Shown piece by piece: positions 7,167-15,528 of a DNA stretch of 64,000 nt. The notes beneath the pieces were generated by a model. It saw nothing but the letters and a program-made list of their open reading frames with translations, made no database searches and was not told where the DNA came from. Location of the stretch: positions 19,755-83,754 of the forward strand of contig JAIRYI010000103.1 of assembly GCA_031267815.1 (NCBI GenBank), in the 5' to 3' direction. The stretch comes from Desulfarculales bacterium (GTDB lineage Bacteria; Desulfobacterota; Desulfarculia; Desulfarculales; Desulfarculaceae). Position 1 is the first letter of the stretch. Every line of letters begins with the position of its first letter. Both the position numbers and the translations under genes were made by a program.

Positions 7167-9335
7167 ATGAAAAAAGCCTATACCACGACAGAGCTTACAC
7201 CTATTTTGAACATGACAAAACAGGGAGTAATTTTTCGCGCCGCCCGCGAAGGCTGGCAGAGCCAGCAACGCCCAGGTCGCGGCGGCGGCAATGAGTGGTT
7301 GCTTACTTCCATGCCGGAAACCACCCGCCTGACCATTCAGACCGCCGAAGAGCGCCGGGCGCTGGAGCAGGAACGGGTTGCGCTGCCCGCGATTCAGCCG
7401 GGGCAGCTGGCCGGCCCGGCCCGTGATGATTACTACTCTGCGACTATCCTGGATGACCAGCGCCGCTACCGTGCCCTGGCCAAGGCTGATCTGGTTCGTC
7501 TGTATCTGGATTGGCAGCGCCAACACGGGGCCACCAAGACACAAAAAAAGGCATTCATAGACGCCTATCTGGGCGGGGCCTGGCCAAAACTGTTACAGGA
7601 GTTCGGCTCGCGTATCTCCTGGCCATCGCTGGAGCGCTGGAAGCTGGAACAGGCCAGGGCCGGCAACGTGCTGGCCCTGGCCGACAAACGGGGCATTGCC
7701 CACAAAGGCCGGACAAACCTTACCGACCAACACCGAACCATTATCCTGGGGCAGATTTTGAACCCCAACGCGCCCAATGTCGCCCAATGCGCCCGGCAAA
7801 TACGCAAACGCTGTATTGCTGAGGGCTTATGGGAGCCGTCAGAGCCAACCGTCCGCCGTTTTATCCGGGCTTATTCTTCGGAATGTTTTGATGAATACAC
7901 CCTGTGGCGGGAAGGCAAAAAAGCCTGGAACGACAAATGCGCCATCAGCCTTTTGCGCGATTGGAATCTGGTCCAGGTGGGAGATGTGGCGATCGCCGAC
8001 GGTCATACCCTAAATTTTGAAACCACCAACCCGGGAACCGGCAAACCCAAGCGTATGACTCTGCTCCTGTTTTATGACGGAGCCAGCAGTCACCCATTAG
8101 GCTGGGAAATTATGGCTACGGAAAACGTGGCCTGCATATCTTCCGCTTTCCGCCGTTCCTGCCTGATCCTGGGCAAGTTTCCCAAGGTGGTTTATCTAGA
8201 CAACGGCAAGGCCTTCCGGGCCAAGTTTTTCAGCGGCTGTGCTGATTTTGAACAAGCCGGGTTTTTAGGGCTGTACCGTGATCTGGGCTGTGAGGTGATC
8301 CATGCCTGGCCTTATCACGGGCAGAGCAAACCTATTGAGCGCTTTTTCGGAACTATGCATGACTTGGAAGTCTTTATACCATCCTATACCGGCAACAGTA
8401 TTTCCGCTAAACCGGCCCGCATGATGCGCGGCGAAATCATGCACCGGCAACTGTATGACAAGCTGGGCGGCAGGCCGCTCACCCTGGAAGAGACCCACCG
8501 GGTCATAGCAACGTGGTTCGCGGAATATTCGCTTCGGCCGCAACCCAGAACCCACCTGGCCGGCAAAACGCCCGCTGAAATTTTCCAGCCCGGGGTTGGT
8601 CCCGGGGTGGATGAGCGCCGCCTGACCCTGATGATGTTGCAAAAAGAAATAAAAACTATCACTAAAGATGGGTTCCGCCACCTGGGGCGCCTCTACTGGC
8701 ATGAGGCCCTGGCTTCCCGGCGCCACCCGGTGGTGATTCGCTATGACGATCATCTCTCTCCGTATACCGTGTTTGTCTACACCTTTGACGGGGAATTTAT
8801 TTGCGAGGCCCGGGACCGGGATCATTATAAGATAGCTTCCGGTTTGCACCCAGCCGCCCAAGCCTTAGGCACGCCGGGGCAGGTGCAGGATTTGTCAGAA
8901 GCCCTTGCCCTGAAGAAAGGGCAGGAAAAGCTGGCCGGCGCCAATATGCAGGCCATGCTTGATCTGGTTGTCCAGCCGGAAGTTAAGCGCCTGCAGGCCA
9001 ATGTTTTCTCCCTTGAATCCTACAAGAAGCCCGGTGCTGAAACCCAAAAAAAATTGACCATGAGCGCCGAAACCGTCGCGGCCATTGAAGCCATTCAAGC
9101 CGAGCCGGACACGGCTATGGTTGAAAGCTATAAGCCAGGCGCTCTTTGCCGGTTTAAAGATGGCCTGGAGAAATACGAATACCTTTTCCGGATCAGGTTT
9201 GAACGGGAGATTGAGCTGGTAACCGAGGATCAGACTTGGTTTGAAGCCTTCCAGAACACGCCGGAGTTTGCCAAGCACTATCAGCGCCGCTTCGATCAGA
9301 TGCGTGAAGTCTTCGCGCAATGGCGAAGCGCCTAA
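7167..9335 (+). CDS. Mu-type DDE transposase (MuA-like)
   Basis: The 722-residue protein joins phage ends to target DNA during integration and replicative transposition. An N-terminal winged-helix domain (about 1-60; TTTELTPILNMTKQGVIFRA) corresponds to MuA Ialpha, followed by the end-binding region (about 90-240). The catalytic core shows D278 (IADGHTL), D345 (YLDNGK) and E391 (KPIERFFG); the order and spacing match MuA D269, D336 and E392. The C-terminal region should bind the MuB partner, encoded 15 bp downstream. All catalytic residues are present, so it may be active. A diverged copy of its end-binding region is found in the protein at 2956-3993. Confidence 0.96.
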   Translation: MKKAYTTTELTPILNMTKQGVIFRAAREGWQSQQRPGRGGGNEWLLTSMPETTRLTIQTAEERRALEQERVALPAIQPGQLAGPARDDYYSATILDDQRRYRALAKADLVRLYLDWQRQHGATKTQKKAFIDAYLGGAWPKLLQEFGSRISWPSLERWKLEQARAGNVLALADKRGIAHKGRTNLTDQHRTIILGQILNPNAPNVAQCARQIRKRCIAEGLWEPSEPTVRRFIRAYSSECFDEYTLWREGKKAWNDKCAISLLRDWNLVQVGDVAIADGHTLNFETTNPGTGKPKRMTLLLFYDGASSHPLGWEIMATENVACISSAFRRSCLILGKFPKVVYLDNGKAFRAKFFSGCADFEQAGFLGLYRDLGCEVIHAWPYHGQSKPIERFFGTMHDLEVFIPSYTGNSISAKPARMMRGEIMHRQLYDKLGGRPLTLEETHRVIATWFAEYSLRPQPRTHLAGKTPAEIFQPGVGPGVDERRLTLMMLQKEIKTITKDGFRHLGRLYWHEALASRRHPVVIRYDDHLSPYTVFVYTFDGEFICEARDRDHYKIASGLHPAAQALGTPGQVQDLSEALALKKGQEKLAGANMQAMLDLVVQPEVKRLQANVFSLESYKKPGAETQKKLTMSAETVAAIEAIQAEPDTAMVESYKPGALCRFKDGLEKYEYLFRIRFEREIELVTEDQTWFEAFQNTPEFAKHYQRRFDQMREVFAQWRSA

Positions 9336-9350
9336 CATAAAGGAGGAGCG

Positions 9351-10067
9351 ATGCGAGACATTATTATTGATACCGAGGCTAAAATTCGCTTTGACGACGC
9401 GGTAGACGCCGCTTTTGGATCGGACAAAGCCCTATCCGGGTTTATTTTGGCTTATGGCCAGGCCGGCCGGGGCAAGTCCGTGGCTGCCGACGGCTACCAC
9501 ATTTCACGCAATGCGGGGGCTTATGTGCGGGTCTGGCAGAACTGGAGCCAGAGCGCTTTTCTGCAGCGGCTTCTTTTTGAGGTTCGGGGCAGTAACGAAG
9601 ACATGCCGCGCTACAACGGCAACCGCTGTAAGGAAATTGTCGTCCATCTTTTGCAAAACAAAAGACAACCCCTTTTCATTGATGAAGCCGACCGTTTGAA
9701 AGTCGACCGGATAGAAGACCTGCGCGACATTTATGAGATGACCGGGGTTCCGGTGGTGCTTATCGGCGAGGAGGGGCTTTTGGGCCTGCTGGCGGAACGC
9801 CGCCGCATCTGGAGCCGGGTAGTCTATGATATTGAATTTGGCCCTATAAACGCCATTGAGGTGGCCACCTACGGTCAGCAGGCGGCCGGGCTGAAAATCC
9901 AGCCGGACTTATGCGGGCGCATAGCAGAAAAGAGCGAGGGCGATTTTCGCCTGGTCAGAAATATGATGCTTTTGTTGGAAAAGGCGGCCAAAGCCGCCGG
10001 GACCATGCAGGTTGACAGCCCCATGCTGGATACCGTCTTTTCTTCCCGCAGCTGGCGGAGGAAGTAA
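9351..10067 (+). CDS. MuB-like AAA+ ATPase, transposition target-selection protein
   Basis: The 238-residue ATPase has Walker A GQAGRGKS (residues 36-43) and Walker B LFIDEAD (D111, E112). MuB forms ATP-dependent filaments on target DNA, delivers it to the transposase and gives target immunity. It lies directly after the transposase, with a clear AAGGAGG ribosome binding site, which fixes the role. It is shorter than Mu MuB (about 310 residues) because it lacks an N-terminal extension. It shares one base with the next start codon (TAATG). Confidence 0.93.
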   Translation: MRDIIIDTEAKIRFDDAVDAAFGSDKALSGFILAYGQAGRGKSVAADGYHISRNAGAYVRVWQNWSQSAFLQRLLFEVRGSNEDMPRYNGNRCKEIVVHLLQNKRQPLFIDEADRLKVDRIEDLRDIYEMTGVPVVLIGEEGLLGLLAERRRIWSRVVYDIEFGPINAIEVATYGQQAAGLKIQPDLCGRIAEKSEGDFRLVRNMMLLLEKAAKAAGTMQVDSPMLDTVFSSRSWRRK

Positions 10068-10699
10068 TGGAAGAGCCGCAAACCATTACCACCGCTATGG
10101 TGCGCCAGGCCATGCGCGGCTTTTGCGCCGACATCAAGGATCACCGCGTCAGCAACGCGCAACTTTATGAGGCTATGGGACTTACCCAGGAATGCGAGAA
10201 GGCCAGATTGCGCTCCTGCATAGCCGACATGACTCTCTCCGGCGAAACTATTAAAATATCGCCCGGCCTGTATGAATATAATTTTAAATACCGCTCCAGA
10301 GAGAACACCTCCTATCCGGCAATCTGGCGCTTTGTGCGCACCCAAAAACCGGGTTGGAGCATAAGTTATGCCTGCCAGCTTACCCGCGTATCCTATTCCC
10401 GGACCGCCCGCTATATCGCCTGGCTGGAAAATGAAGGGTTTGTTACCCGGCACGGTAAAGACAGCAAGACTACTCTGTACCACGCCACCGATAAAGCGGA
10501 TAGAACGCCAGAAACACCTTATCCGCCCCTTACCGACCGCAACCCTTTTGAAAAAGAAAATGCCGCCGCCGCCCGGCTGGCCACGCTTATGCTGTGCCAT
10601 GATCCTTACCAGCCGAGGGTGGCGGCTGAGATTGTAAAACATTGCAAAACATTGTTGGCAAGATTTGCTAAAAATACTAAGGAGGAACCCCATGCCTAA
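10067..10699 (+). CDS. Hypothetical winged-helix phage protein
   Basis: The 210-residue protein is translationally coupled to the MuB-like gene. A segment around residues 85-145 (ISYACQLTRVSYSRTARYIAW) looks like a winged helix-turn-helix, followed by a proline-rich linker and a helical C-terminus. It may bind DNA during replicative transposition, but no named family was recognised. Confidence 0.7.
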   Translation: MEEPQTITTAMVRQAMRGFCADIKDHRVSNAQLYEAMGLTQECEKARLRSCIADMTLSGETIKISPGLYEYNFKYRSRENTSYPAIWRFVRTQKPGWSISYACQLTRVSYSRTARYIAWLENEGFVTRHGKDSKTTLYHATDKADRTPETPYPPLTDRNPFEKENAAAARLATLMLCHDPYQPRVAAEIVKHCKTLLARFAKNTKEEPHA

Positions 10700-11198
10700 A
10701 ACTGCGAAATTGCACGGCCCGGCGGTTGAAAACCAGGCCCAGGCCGAAGGAGTTCTGGCGGAGATGGCCGCCCTGGAGCGCAAAATGATTCAGGCTGATC
10801 TGGAGATGAGGGAAGCCTGCGACCTGGCCAAGGCCAAAGCCTGCGAGATAAAAAAGCCTCTGGAAAGCCGCTATAAAGAGCTTGAGGCGGTGATCAAGAA
10901 ATGGGCGGCCATGAATAAATCTTTGCTGTTCACGGAGAGAAAAACCCTGGATTTGGCTTTCGGCACTTTGGGTTTTATCGCCAGCACTCAGATTCGCCAG
11001 ATGCAGGACGTAAGTGAGCAGGAAACCCTGGCCAGAATTAAATCTTTCGGTTTCGCTGAGGCCATCAGGGTCAGCGAGTGTGTGAATAAGGAAGCGATGG
11101 AAGCCTGGCCGGAGGAACGTCTGGCTCTGGTGGGCTGCCTCCGGCGTACCCTGGATAAATGGTTTTGCAAGCCCAAGCAGGAAAAGGCCAATAGGTGA
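10692..11198 (+). CDS. gam: Gam-like host-nuclease inhibitor
   Basis: The start at 10692 has an excellent AAGGAGG and overlaps the previous gene by 8 bp. The 168-residue protein fits the Mu Gam family: a long N-terminal coiled coil (AEMAALERKMIQADLEMREA) and a basic C-terminal domain ending with LDKWFCKPKQ. Gam binds double-stranded DNA ends as a Ku-like dimer and protects them from host exonucleases. The length agrees with Mu Gam (about 174 residues). It belongs to the early operon. Confidence 0.88.
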   Translation: MPKTAKLHGPAVENQAQAEGVLAEMAALERKMIQADLEMREACDLAKAKACEIKKPLESRYKELEAVIKKWAAMNKSLLFTERKTLDLAFGTLGFIASTQIRQMQDVSEQETLARIKSFGFAEAIRVSECVNKEAMEAWPEERLALVGCLRRTLDKWFCKPKQEKANR

Positions 11199-11201
11199 GT
11201 T

Positions 11202-11366
11202 ATGACCAGCGAACAGCGGGAAATGCGGGCCGCGCAAAAGGCATATTTCAAAACCTACTCCTACACAAACCTTCGTTCAAGCAAGGATTTAGAACGGCGT
11301 TTCGACGCCATTTTACAGGAATGCGCGGAAGGCGCGGGCCCTCAAAGCAGTTTATTTAATTCATAA
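11202..11366 (+). CDS. Small hypothetical phage protein (54 aa)
   Basis: A short frame starts at ATG 11202 just after the Gam stop and ends at 11366. The product is charged, with a helical middle (SSKDLERRFDAILQECAEG). GGTGAG lies a few bases upstream of the start. It fills exactly the space between gam and the HU gene and keeps the operon spacing, which supports it being real. No family was recognised. Confidence 0.6.
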   Translation: MTSEQREMRAAQKAYFKTYSYTNLRSSKDLERRFDAILQECAEGAGPQSSLFNS

Positions 11367-11377
11367 AGGAGAAAAGA

Positions 11378-11680
11378 ATGACTCAGGCAGATTTTATAAA
11401 TGCAGTGTATCAGAGTGATGCCACCCGTGAAATGAAAATCTCAAAAGCCACAATTAAACAAGTTTTGCTTTACGCCAGTTTGACGGGGTTGGAATTACTA
11501 AGACGTGGAATCGATGTGCCATTGTTCGAGTTAGGAGTAATTAAACCGGTAGTTCGCGCTGCCCGCGAAGCGCGTAATCCTCGCACCGGCGATGTAGTAA
11601 ATATCCCGGAACACTATGCCACCCAATACCGGCCCAGCAAAGCCGTAAAAAACGCGCTCAAGGGAGTACCTGATGCCTAA
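11378..11680 (+). CDS. HU/IHF-family DNA-binding protein, phage-encoded
   Basis: The 100-residue protein has the HU fold signature: an N-terminal helical hairpin and the DNA-arm region with RNPRTGDVVNIPEHYATQYR followed by PSKAVKNAL. HU and IHF bend DNA; Mu transposition depends on HU and IHF to assemble the transpososome, so a phage-borne homologue may make the element less dependent on the host. The ribosome binding site AAAGGAG is well placed. It overlaps the next gene by 8 bp. Confidence 0.88.
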   Translation: MTQADFINAVYQSDATREMKISKATIKQVLLYASLTGLELLRRGIDVPLFELGVIKPVVRAAREARNPRTGDVVNIPEHYATQYRPSKAVKNALKGVPDA

Positions 11681-11855
11681 ATTCATAATCGAACAGGAAG
11701 TCGTTTTATTCCGTTCTTTTATTGTTGAGGCGGAAAACGAGGAAGATGCGCAGGGGAAAGCCGTCTTTGATATTGATGAAGACATTAATTATATCTCCGT
11801 GTACGGAAAAGAATGGGGCATAATAAAAGATACCGAAACCATAGGACAAGAATGA
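11673..11855 (+). CDS. Small hypothetical phage protein
   Basis: This 60-residue protein starts inside the 3' end of the HU gene. It is acidic with beta-like pattern (IIEQEVVLFRSFIVEAENEE). Proteins of this look are common in phage early operons but no family was recognised. The second copy of the two-hairpin RNA element follows four bases after its stop. Confidence 0.6.
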   Translation: MPKFIIEQEVVLFRSFIVEAENEEDAQGKAVFDIDEDINYISVYGKEWGIIKDTETIGQE

Positions 11856-11859
11856 AATG

Positions 11860-11920
11860 CGAAACCGGCCTCGAGAAGGCCGGTCGCCGGAGCGTGGCGG
11901 CTTCGGCCTGAAGATGCAGC
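11860..11920 (+). ncRNA. Two-hairpin RNA element, copy 2
   Basis: Hairpin 1 is ACCGGCCT (11864-11871), loop CGAGA, AGGCCGGT (11877-11884). After a single C, hairpin 2 is GCCGGAGC (11886-11893), loop GTGGCG, GCTTCGGC (11900-11907, one G-U pair), followed by CTGA and GCAGCC. Stem lengths (8 and 8), the one-base linker and the GTGG loop start equal copy 1, while stem bases differ in a compensating way. It ends shortly before the AAGGAGG of gemA. Confidence 0.7.
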
Positions 11921-11945
11921 CGAAATATCAAAAAGGAGGAGAACT

Positions 11946-12428
11946 ATGCAAAATATTACCGCCGCGCGGCATGCTATGTATGCCAAAACTGAGATTGCCC
12001 GCAAGCAGTTGCCGGGAATGGGGGATGACAACTTTTTCCAGGATTGGATGGCCAGCAAGTTTTTCGGGAAAAGATCGCGCAGAAATTTGACCTTCGATGA
12101 ACTCAAGCGGATGGTGGATTTGCTGGGCCGCATGGGCGCTCACTACACCACAAATAAACCGGGTGGGCAGCAAAAACGGCCTTATGTCCGGCCTGACTTT
12201 ATTGAAGTGTCCGATGATGATCCCAATGCCCCCACTAAACGTATGATTTGCGCTATCTGGCACAAACTCGGCTACTCTATGACCGGCCTGGAAACCAGGA
12301 TAGGCCGCCAAACCGGCTTATCCTCCATTTTAACTCTGCATGACCGGAAAGAGTTATCCGCAATCCTTACCGATTTGCGCAAGCGGGAAAAGGCCTTTGA
12401 GCGGCGGAAGGCGGTTGAGGGCGACTGA
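11946..12428 (+). CDS. gemA: GemA-like regulatory protein (Mu gp16, DUF1018)
   Basis: The 160-residue protein matches the DUF1018/GemA family: an N-terminal helical region with HAMYAKTEIARKQLPGMGDD and a C-terminal part with FERRKAVEG. GemA of Mu alters host gene expression and DNA topology and sits near the middle-gene regulator. A strong AAGGAGG precedes the ATG. Its leader carries the second two-hairpin element. Confidence 0.85.
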   Translation: MQNITAARHAMYAKTEIARKQLPGMGDDNFFQDWMASKFFGKRSRRNLTFDELKRMVDLLGRMGAHYTTNKPGGQQKRPYVRPDFIEVSDDDPNAPTKRMICAIWHKLGYSMTGLETRIGRQTGLSSILTLHDRKELSAILTDLRKREKAFERRKAVEGD

Positions 12429-12448
12429 CAGAAAGATAGGGATGGGTT

Positions 12449-12898
12449 ATGAGTGCGTCATCAACTTTAATAAAAAGAATATTGGCCTTTGTCAATCATG
12501 GATGGAAACCATACAATAGAGAACCGTCTAAAAAAGTTTATGACAAGATAGACTGCCCGAACTTAGGCGCTAAAGGCACAAAAAAACCCCTCTGGTTTGT
12601 CCGCGAGGATATGCTGGCGTGCGTAACTTGTAACAGACCTTGCGTGTTATCCCAGCCGAAAGATTTTTATTTGCCTTTACCATTAAAATTCCAGCAAAAT
12701 AAATCCTACCATCTAAACCCCAAGGAACTAATAACACACAAGGCGCTTTTGCGTATAGACGAAGCCGCCTATTGCCTCAATGTCAGCGACAGGCTCATTT
12801 ATGACTGGATAGCTGAAGGAAAATTACGCAAAACCAAAATTATTCCGGTGAGAATACCCTCTGAGGATGTGGCCGCCCTGATGCGAGAGATTGAATAA
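12449..12898 (+). CDS. HTH (excisionase/MerR-like) phage regulator
   Basis: The 149-residue protein has a C-terminal helix-turn-helix of the HTH_17 type (about residues 98-145; RIDEAAYCLNVSDRLIYDWI). The N-terminal part has two CxxC-like cysteines (VTCNRPC) and may bind zinc. It occupies the place where Mu encodes Mor, the activator of middle transcription, and is the last gene before two strong hairpins and the lysis cassette. Mor sequence itself is not seen, so an analogous role is inference only. Confidence 0.65.
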   Translation: MSASSTLIKRILAFVNHGWKPYNREPSKKVYDKIDCPNLGAKGTKKPLWFVREDMLACVTCNRPCVLSQPKDFYLPLPLKFQQNKSYHLNPKELITHKALLRIDEAAYCLNVSDRLIYDWIAEGKLRKTKIIPVRIPSEDVAALMREIE

Positions 12899-12935
12899 TA
12901 AAATTCTTCGCAAATTCCGCGCCCCTTCCGACAAA

Positions 12936-12977
12936 AACATACAGCCCTGGCTATAGTAGTAGTCAGGGCTGTATGTT
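12936..12977. terminator. Strong hairpin after the early operon
   Basis: The arms AACATACAGCCCTG (12936-12949) and CAGGGCTGTATGTT (12964-12977) pair perfectly over 14 bp. The following sequence (GACTTTTGG) has only a short T run, so termination is plausible but not textbook. It separates the early operon from the lysis genes. Confidence 0.5.
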
Positions 12978-13009
12978 GACTTTTGGCATGATTTCTTACT
13001 CCTCACCCC

Positions 13010-13050
13010 GTTACGGCTGGCGCCTGGATAATCCCGGCGCCAGCCGTAAC
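13010..13050. repeat. 15-bp perfect inverted repeat before the lysis cassette
   Basis: GTTACGGCTGGCGCC (13010-13024) pairs with GGCGCCAGCCGTAAC (13036-13050), loop 11 nt. No T run follows, so it is not a classical terminator. It lies 24 bp before the first lysis gene and may be a regulator binding site or an mRNA stability hairpin. Confidence 0.55.
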
Positions 13051-13073
13051 CCTACCAGATCAGGATGGTGCTT

Positions 13074-13457
13074 ATGATTATTTTGCGATTGTTTATCGGA
13101 ATCAGCCGGTTTCTTCTGCATCCGCGCCTGCAATTGATTTTCCTGTTTTTTGCCGCCCTTGGCTTGCAAGCCGCCATATTCATCTTCGAGCCGGCCCAAA
13201 GCCCGGTGGTGCTGTACAAGCTGGCGTTGGTCACCATCGCGGCGATACTGGCCGTCTTTTGTGATGTGGCGGTTTTCCCTTTCGCCCGGCCCGATTCCTA
13301 CCTGGACAATGATTGGCGCAAAGACCCGGACGCGGACAGGCCGGGCAGCGCCGATTATCCCATCGCGTACGGTTATGAATCGGCTTTTGTCCTGGCTTGT
13401 TTGCGTCGGGCAATCATAATTGCCGCCTTTGTCCTGGCTGTGGCCTTGGGGCTGTGA
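13074..13457 (+). CDS. Putative holin-like membrane protein
   Basis: The 127-residue protein has three hydrophobic segments: residues of about 2-18, 20-45 and a C-terminal one near 105-125, with a hydrophilic Asp/Pro-rich loop between. It is followed with overlapping stop/start (TGATG) by a transglycosylase and then a spanin pair, so it sits where a holin is expected. The start at 13074 is preferred over 13065 because AGGATGG is correctly spaced. No sequence family was recognised; the role rests on topology and context. Confidence 0.6.
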   Translation: MIILRLFIGISRFLLHPRLQLIFLFFAALGLQAAIFIFEPAQSPVVLYKLALVTIAAILAVFCDVAVFPFARPDSYLDNDWRKDPDADRPGSADYPIAYGYESAFVLACLRRAIIIAAFVLAVALGL

Positions 13458-14101
13458 TGCAATACAAACGAATTTTTATCACTTTTGCGATGTTATTGCT
13501 CCTTATCCAGTTTGCCGGCATTGGTAACGCCGCCGAAATACCAAAAGCAGCGGAACAATACCGGGCAACCGTGATTCGCACCGCCCGGGCCGTCTGGGGC
13601 ATGGACGCGCCGGTGGCTGTCTTTGCCGCGCAAATCCACACCGAGAGCCGCTGGAATGCCCAGGCAAAAAGCCGCGCGGGAGCGCAAGGTCTGGCCCAGT
13701 TCATGCCGCAAACAGCTCGTTGGCTGCCTTCCGTGGCCCCGGAAACCGGAAAACCCATGCCTTACAATCCCGGCTGGGCGATCCGCGCCCTGATAACTTA
13801 CGATCTCTATCTTTGGCGGCAAGTCGGCCCGGATGGCGGCGCAACCGCTTTTGAGCGTATGGCCTTTACCCTGTCCGCCTATAACGGCGGCCTGGGCTGG
13901 GTGCGGCGGGATAGAAATCTGGCGGTAGAAAAGGGTCTGGACGGATTGCTCTGGTTCGGTTCGGTGGAAACTGTCAATGCCGGGAGAAGCATAGCCAACT
14001 GGAAGGAAAACTGCGCCTATCCCCGCCTGATCTTGCGCGAGCGTCAATATCTTTACAAAGATGCGGGCTGGGGGCCGGACCTGCCGGAAGAAACAGAATG
14101 A
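13457..14101 (+). CDS. Phage lytic transglycosylase with signal peptide
   Basis: The 214-residue protein starts at 13457, overlapping the previous stop. An N-terminal signal sequence (about 1-26, IFITFAMLLLLIQFAG) is followed by an SLT domain. The catalytic Glu is E63 in HTESRWN and the family motif AGAQGLAQFMPQ follows. It cleaves peptidoglycan glycan strands to 1,6-anhydro sugars, acting as the endolysin. Because it carries its own signal, it may be exported by Sec and need the holin-like protein only for timing. Confidence 0.88.
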   Translation: MQYKRIFITFAMLLLLIQFAGIGNAAEIPKAAEQYRATVIRTARAVWGMDAPVAVFAAQIHTESRWNAQAKSRAGAQGLAQFMPQTARWLPSVAPETGKPMPYNPGWAIRALITYDLYLWRQVGPDGGATAFERMAFTLSAYNGGLGWVRRDRNLAVEKGLDGLLWFGSVETVNAGRSIANWKENCAYPRLILRERQYLYKDAGWGPDLPEETE

Positions 14102-14529
14102 TCTCGACAGTTATCAACATCTTCAGCACGGTATTTAGCACCATTAAGGCTAACTGGCCGCCATATCTGATTATTGCCGTAATGGGTTTGGTTATCTTGG
14201 GAGCAATCTGGCGCATAGACCACCTTTCCGGCGCTCTGGCCTTGGAAGAAAGCCGGCATGAGGCTGCAAAAGATTCCCTGGCCCGCGAAGTGGAAAAGGG
14301 TATGGGATGGAAGGCCTCTTATGAAAAAGTTGTCATGGCAGCGGAAGCTCACAAGGAAGCAACTGAAGCATGTCTTGTCAGAGAGATGGAAGCACAAAAG
14401 GCGCGTGAAGAAAGAACGGCGATTTTACAGGCCACACAGCCGCGCCCACGGACAAAACAGGAACAACAGCAGGTGGTAAATGATGAAATTCGCGCTCGTG
14501 CCGCTGATCGCCTTAACCGTACTTGGTAG
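14098..14529 (+). CDS. Inner-membrane spanin (Rz-like)
   Basis: The 143-residue protein overlaps the transglycosylase end by 4 bp. It has one N-terminal membrane segment (about 23-40, LIIAVMGLVILGAIW) and then a long periplasmic coiled coil rich in E, K and A. This is the i-spanin layout; spanins fuse inner and outer membrane in the last lysis step. A lipoprotein frame overlaps its 3' end, as in Rz/Rz1 pairs, which makes the call firm despite low sequence conservation. Confidence 0.8.
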   Translation: MISTVINIFSTVFSTIKANWPPYLIIAVMGLVILGAIWRIDHLSGALALEESRHEAAKDSLAREVEKGMGWKASYEKVVMAAEAHKEATEACLVREMEAQKAREERTAILQATQPRPRTKQEQQQVVNDEIRARAADRLNRTW

Positions 14530-14782
14530 CCTCGCGGGTTGTGGTGCCGGCAAACCGGCCTTGCCGCCGCCGCCCGTCATTCTCAACTTGCCTGACTGCC
14601 CGGCTCCGGCGCGTCCGGCTCTTGCACCTATTGACGGGGCCTTGCCTTTTGACAGCCCGGCAAATATTTCGACTTTTTTAGAGAGAGACGATGTCATACG
14701 CTTCTATGTGCAAGGGCTGGAGGCGACAATTAATTGTTATCAGCGCCGGGGCGATCAAAAACCGGCAGAGGAAGGTGACTGA
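14480..14782 (+). CDS. Outer-membrane spanin lipoprotein (Rz1-like)
   Basis: The 100-residue protein starts inside the Rz-like gene in another frame (50-bp overlap). It has a lipoprotein signal with lipobox LAGC (Cys near residue 21) and a proline-rich mature part (KPALPPPPVI), the hallmarks of o-spanins. It should pair with the coiled-coil i-spanin across the periplasm. It is longer than classical Rz1 and has a non-proline tail. Confidence 0.8.
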   Translation: MMKFALVPLIALTVLGSLAGCGAGKPALPPPPVILNLPDCPAPARPALAPIDGALPFDSPANISTFLERDDVIRFYVQGLEATINCYQRRGDQKPAEEGD

Positions 14783-15270
14783 TGGAACATGCGCCGGAAG
14801 TTATAAGCGCACTGCAAACAGTGGCGTCTTTTCTTGAAGAAATGGGCATTCCAGGTCTTGTGGCTCTGATCCTGATCGGCCCGTCAATGATGGTTATTGC
14901 AGTCTTCGCTTTAGACTATTTACGGCAACGCCATATTCGCAAAGGCGAAGAAGAACGGCGGCAGGAAGCCAAGGCCGACCGTGATCTGCTCCGGGAGTTG
15001 GTGGATCGGCACCGGGATGAAACCCTTGCCCTGGTGGAGCGGCATAGAGAAGAAACAGCAGGTATTATGCGCGACTTGGGCGAAAAACATATGGAAGTGA
15101 CTCAGTATTATAAAGATAACGTTGAACTGGTTAAGTCTACACAGCGGCTGGCGACTGATATGCGAGACATTATCGTTAATAATACACGGGCACTGGAGCG
15201 ATTGACAAACGCAGTGGAAGCGAATTTCTTTTGTCCTGTTGCGCGTGAAGCCGCTACCGGCAAAAAGTGA
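14782..15270 (+). CDS. Hypothetical phage membrane coiled-coil protein
   Basis: The 162-residue protein shares one base with the previous stop. A single membrane segment lies at about residues 24-46 (GLVALILIGPSMMVIAVFAL), followed by a charged coiled coil with repeating RHRDETLAL/RHREETAGI units. It is placed like Mu gp25 (DUF2730) between lysis and terminase genes, a possible relative. Function unknown. Confidence 0.7.
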   Translation: MEHAPEVISALQTVASFLEEMGIPGLVALILIGPSMMVIAVFALDYLRQRHIRKGEEERRQEAKADRDLLRELVDRHRDETLALVERHREETAGIMRDLGEKHMEVTQYYKDNVELVKSTQRLATDMRDIIVNNTRALERLTNAVEANFFCPVAREAATGKK

Positions 15271-15277
15271 GGGAATT

Positions 15278-15520
15278 ATGGGAGAACGTCATGAAATGCT
15301 CGGTCAGCGGGCAGAACTAATGCCCCAGCGGCAACGCCTCCGGGTTGAATGTGAAGCCTTGCGCGACAAACTCCGGGCGGCCTTACCGGTACACGAGGAT
15401 GTTGACGCTTTGAACGGCGAAACAATTCTGACTGCGGCTATAGCTTTGCAAACAAGCCTTGCGGAATTGGCCGGCATGAATCGAAAAATTGAAATTTTGA
15501 ACCGCGAGCTTGGCTCATAG
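15278..15520 (+). CDS. Small hypothetical coiled-coil phage protein
   Basis: The 80-residue protein starts at 15278 with GAGGGA upstream. It is helical throughout (QRAELMPQRQRLRVECEALR) with heptad-like spacing. It occupies the position of Mu gp26. No named family was recognised. Confidence 0.65.
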   Translation: MGERHEMLGQRAELMPQRQRLRVECEALRDKLRAALPVHEDVDALNGETILTAAIALQTSLAELAGMNRKIEILNRELGS

Positions 15521-15528
15521 GTGTAATT

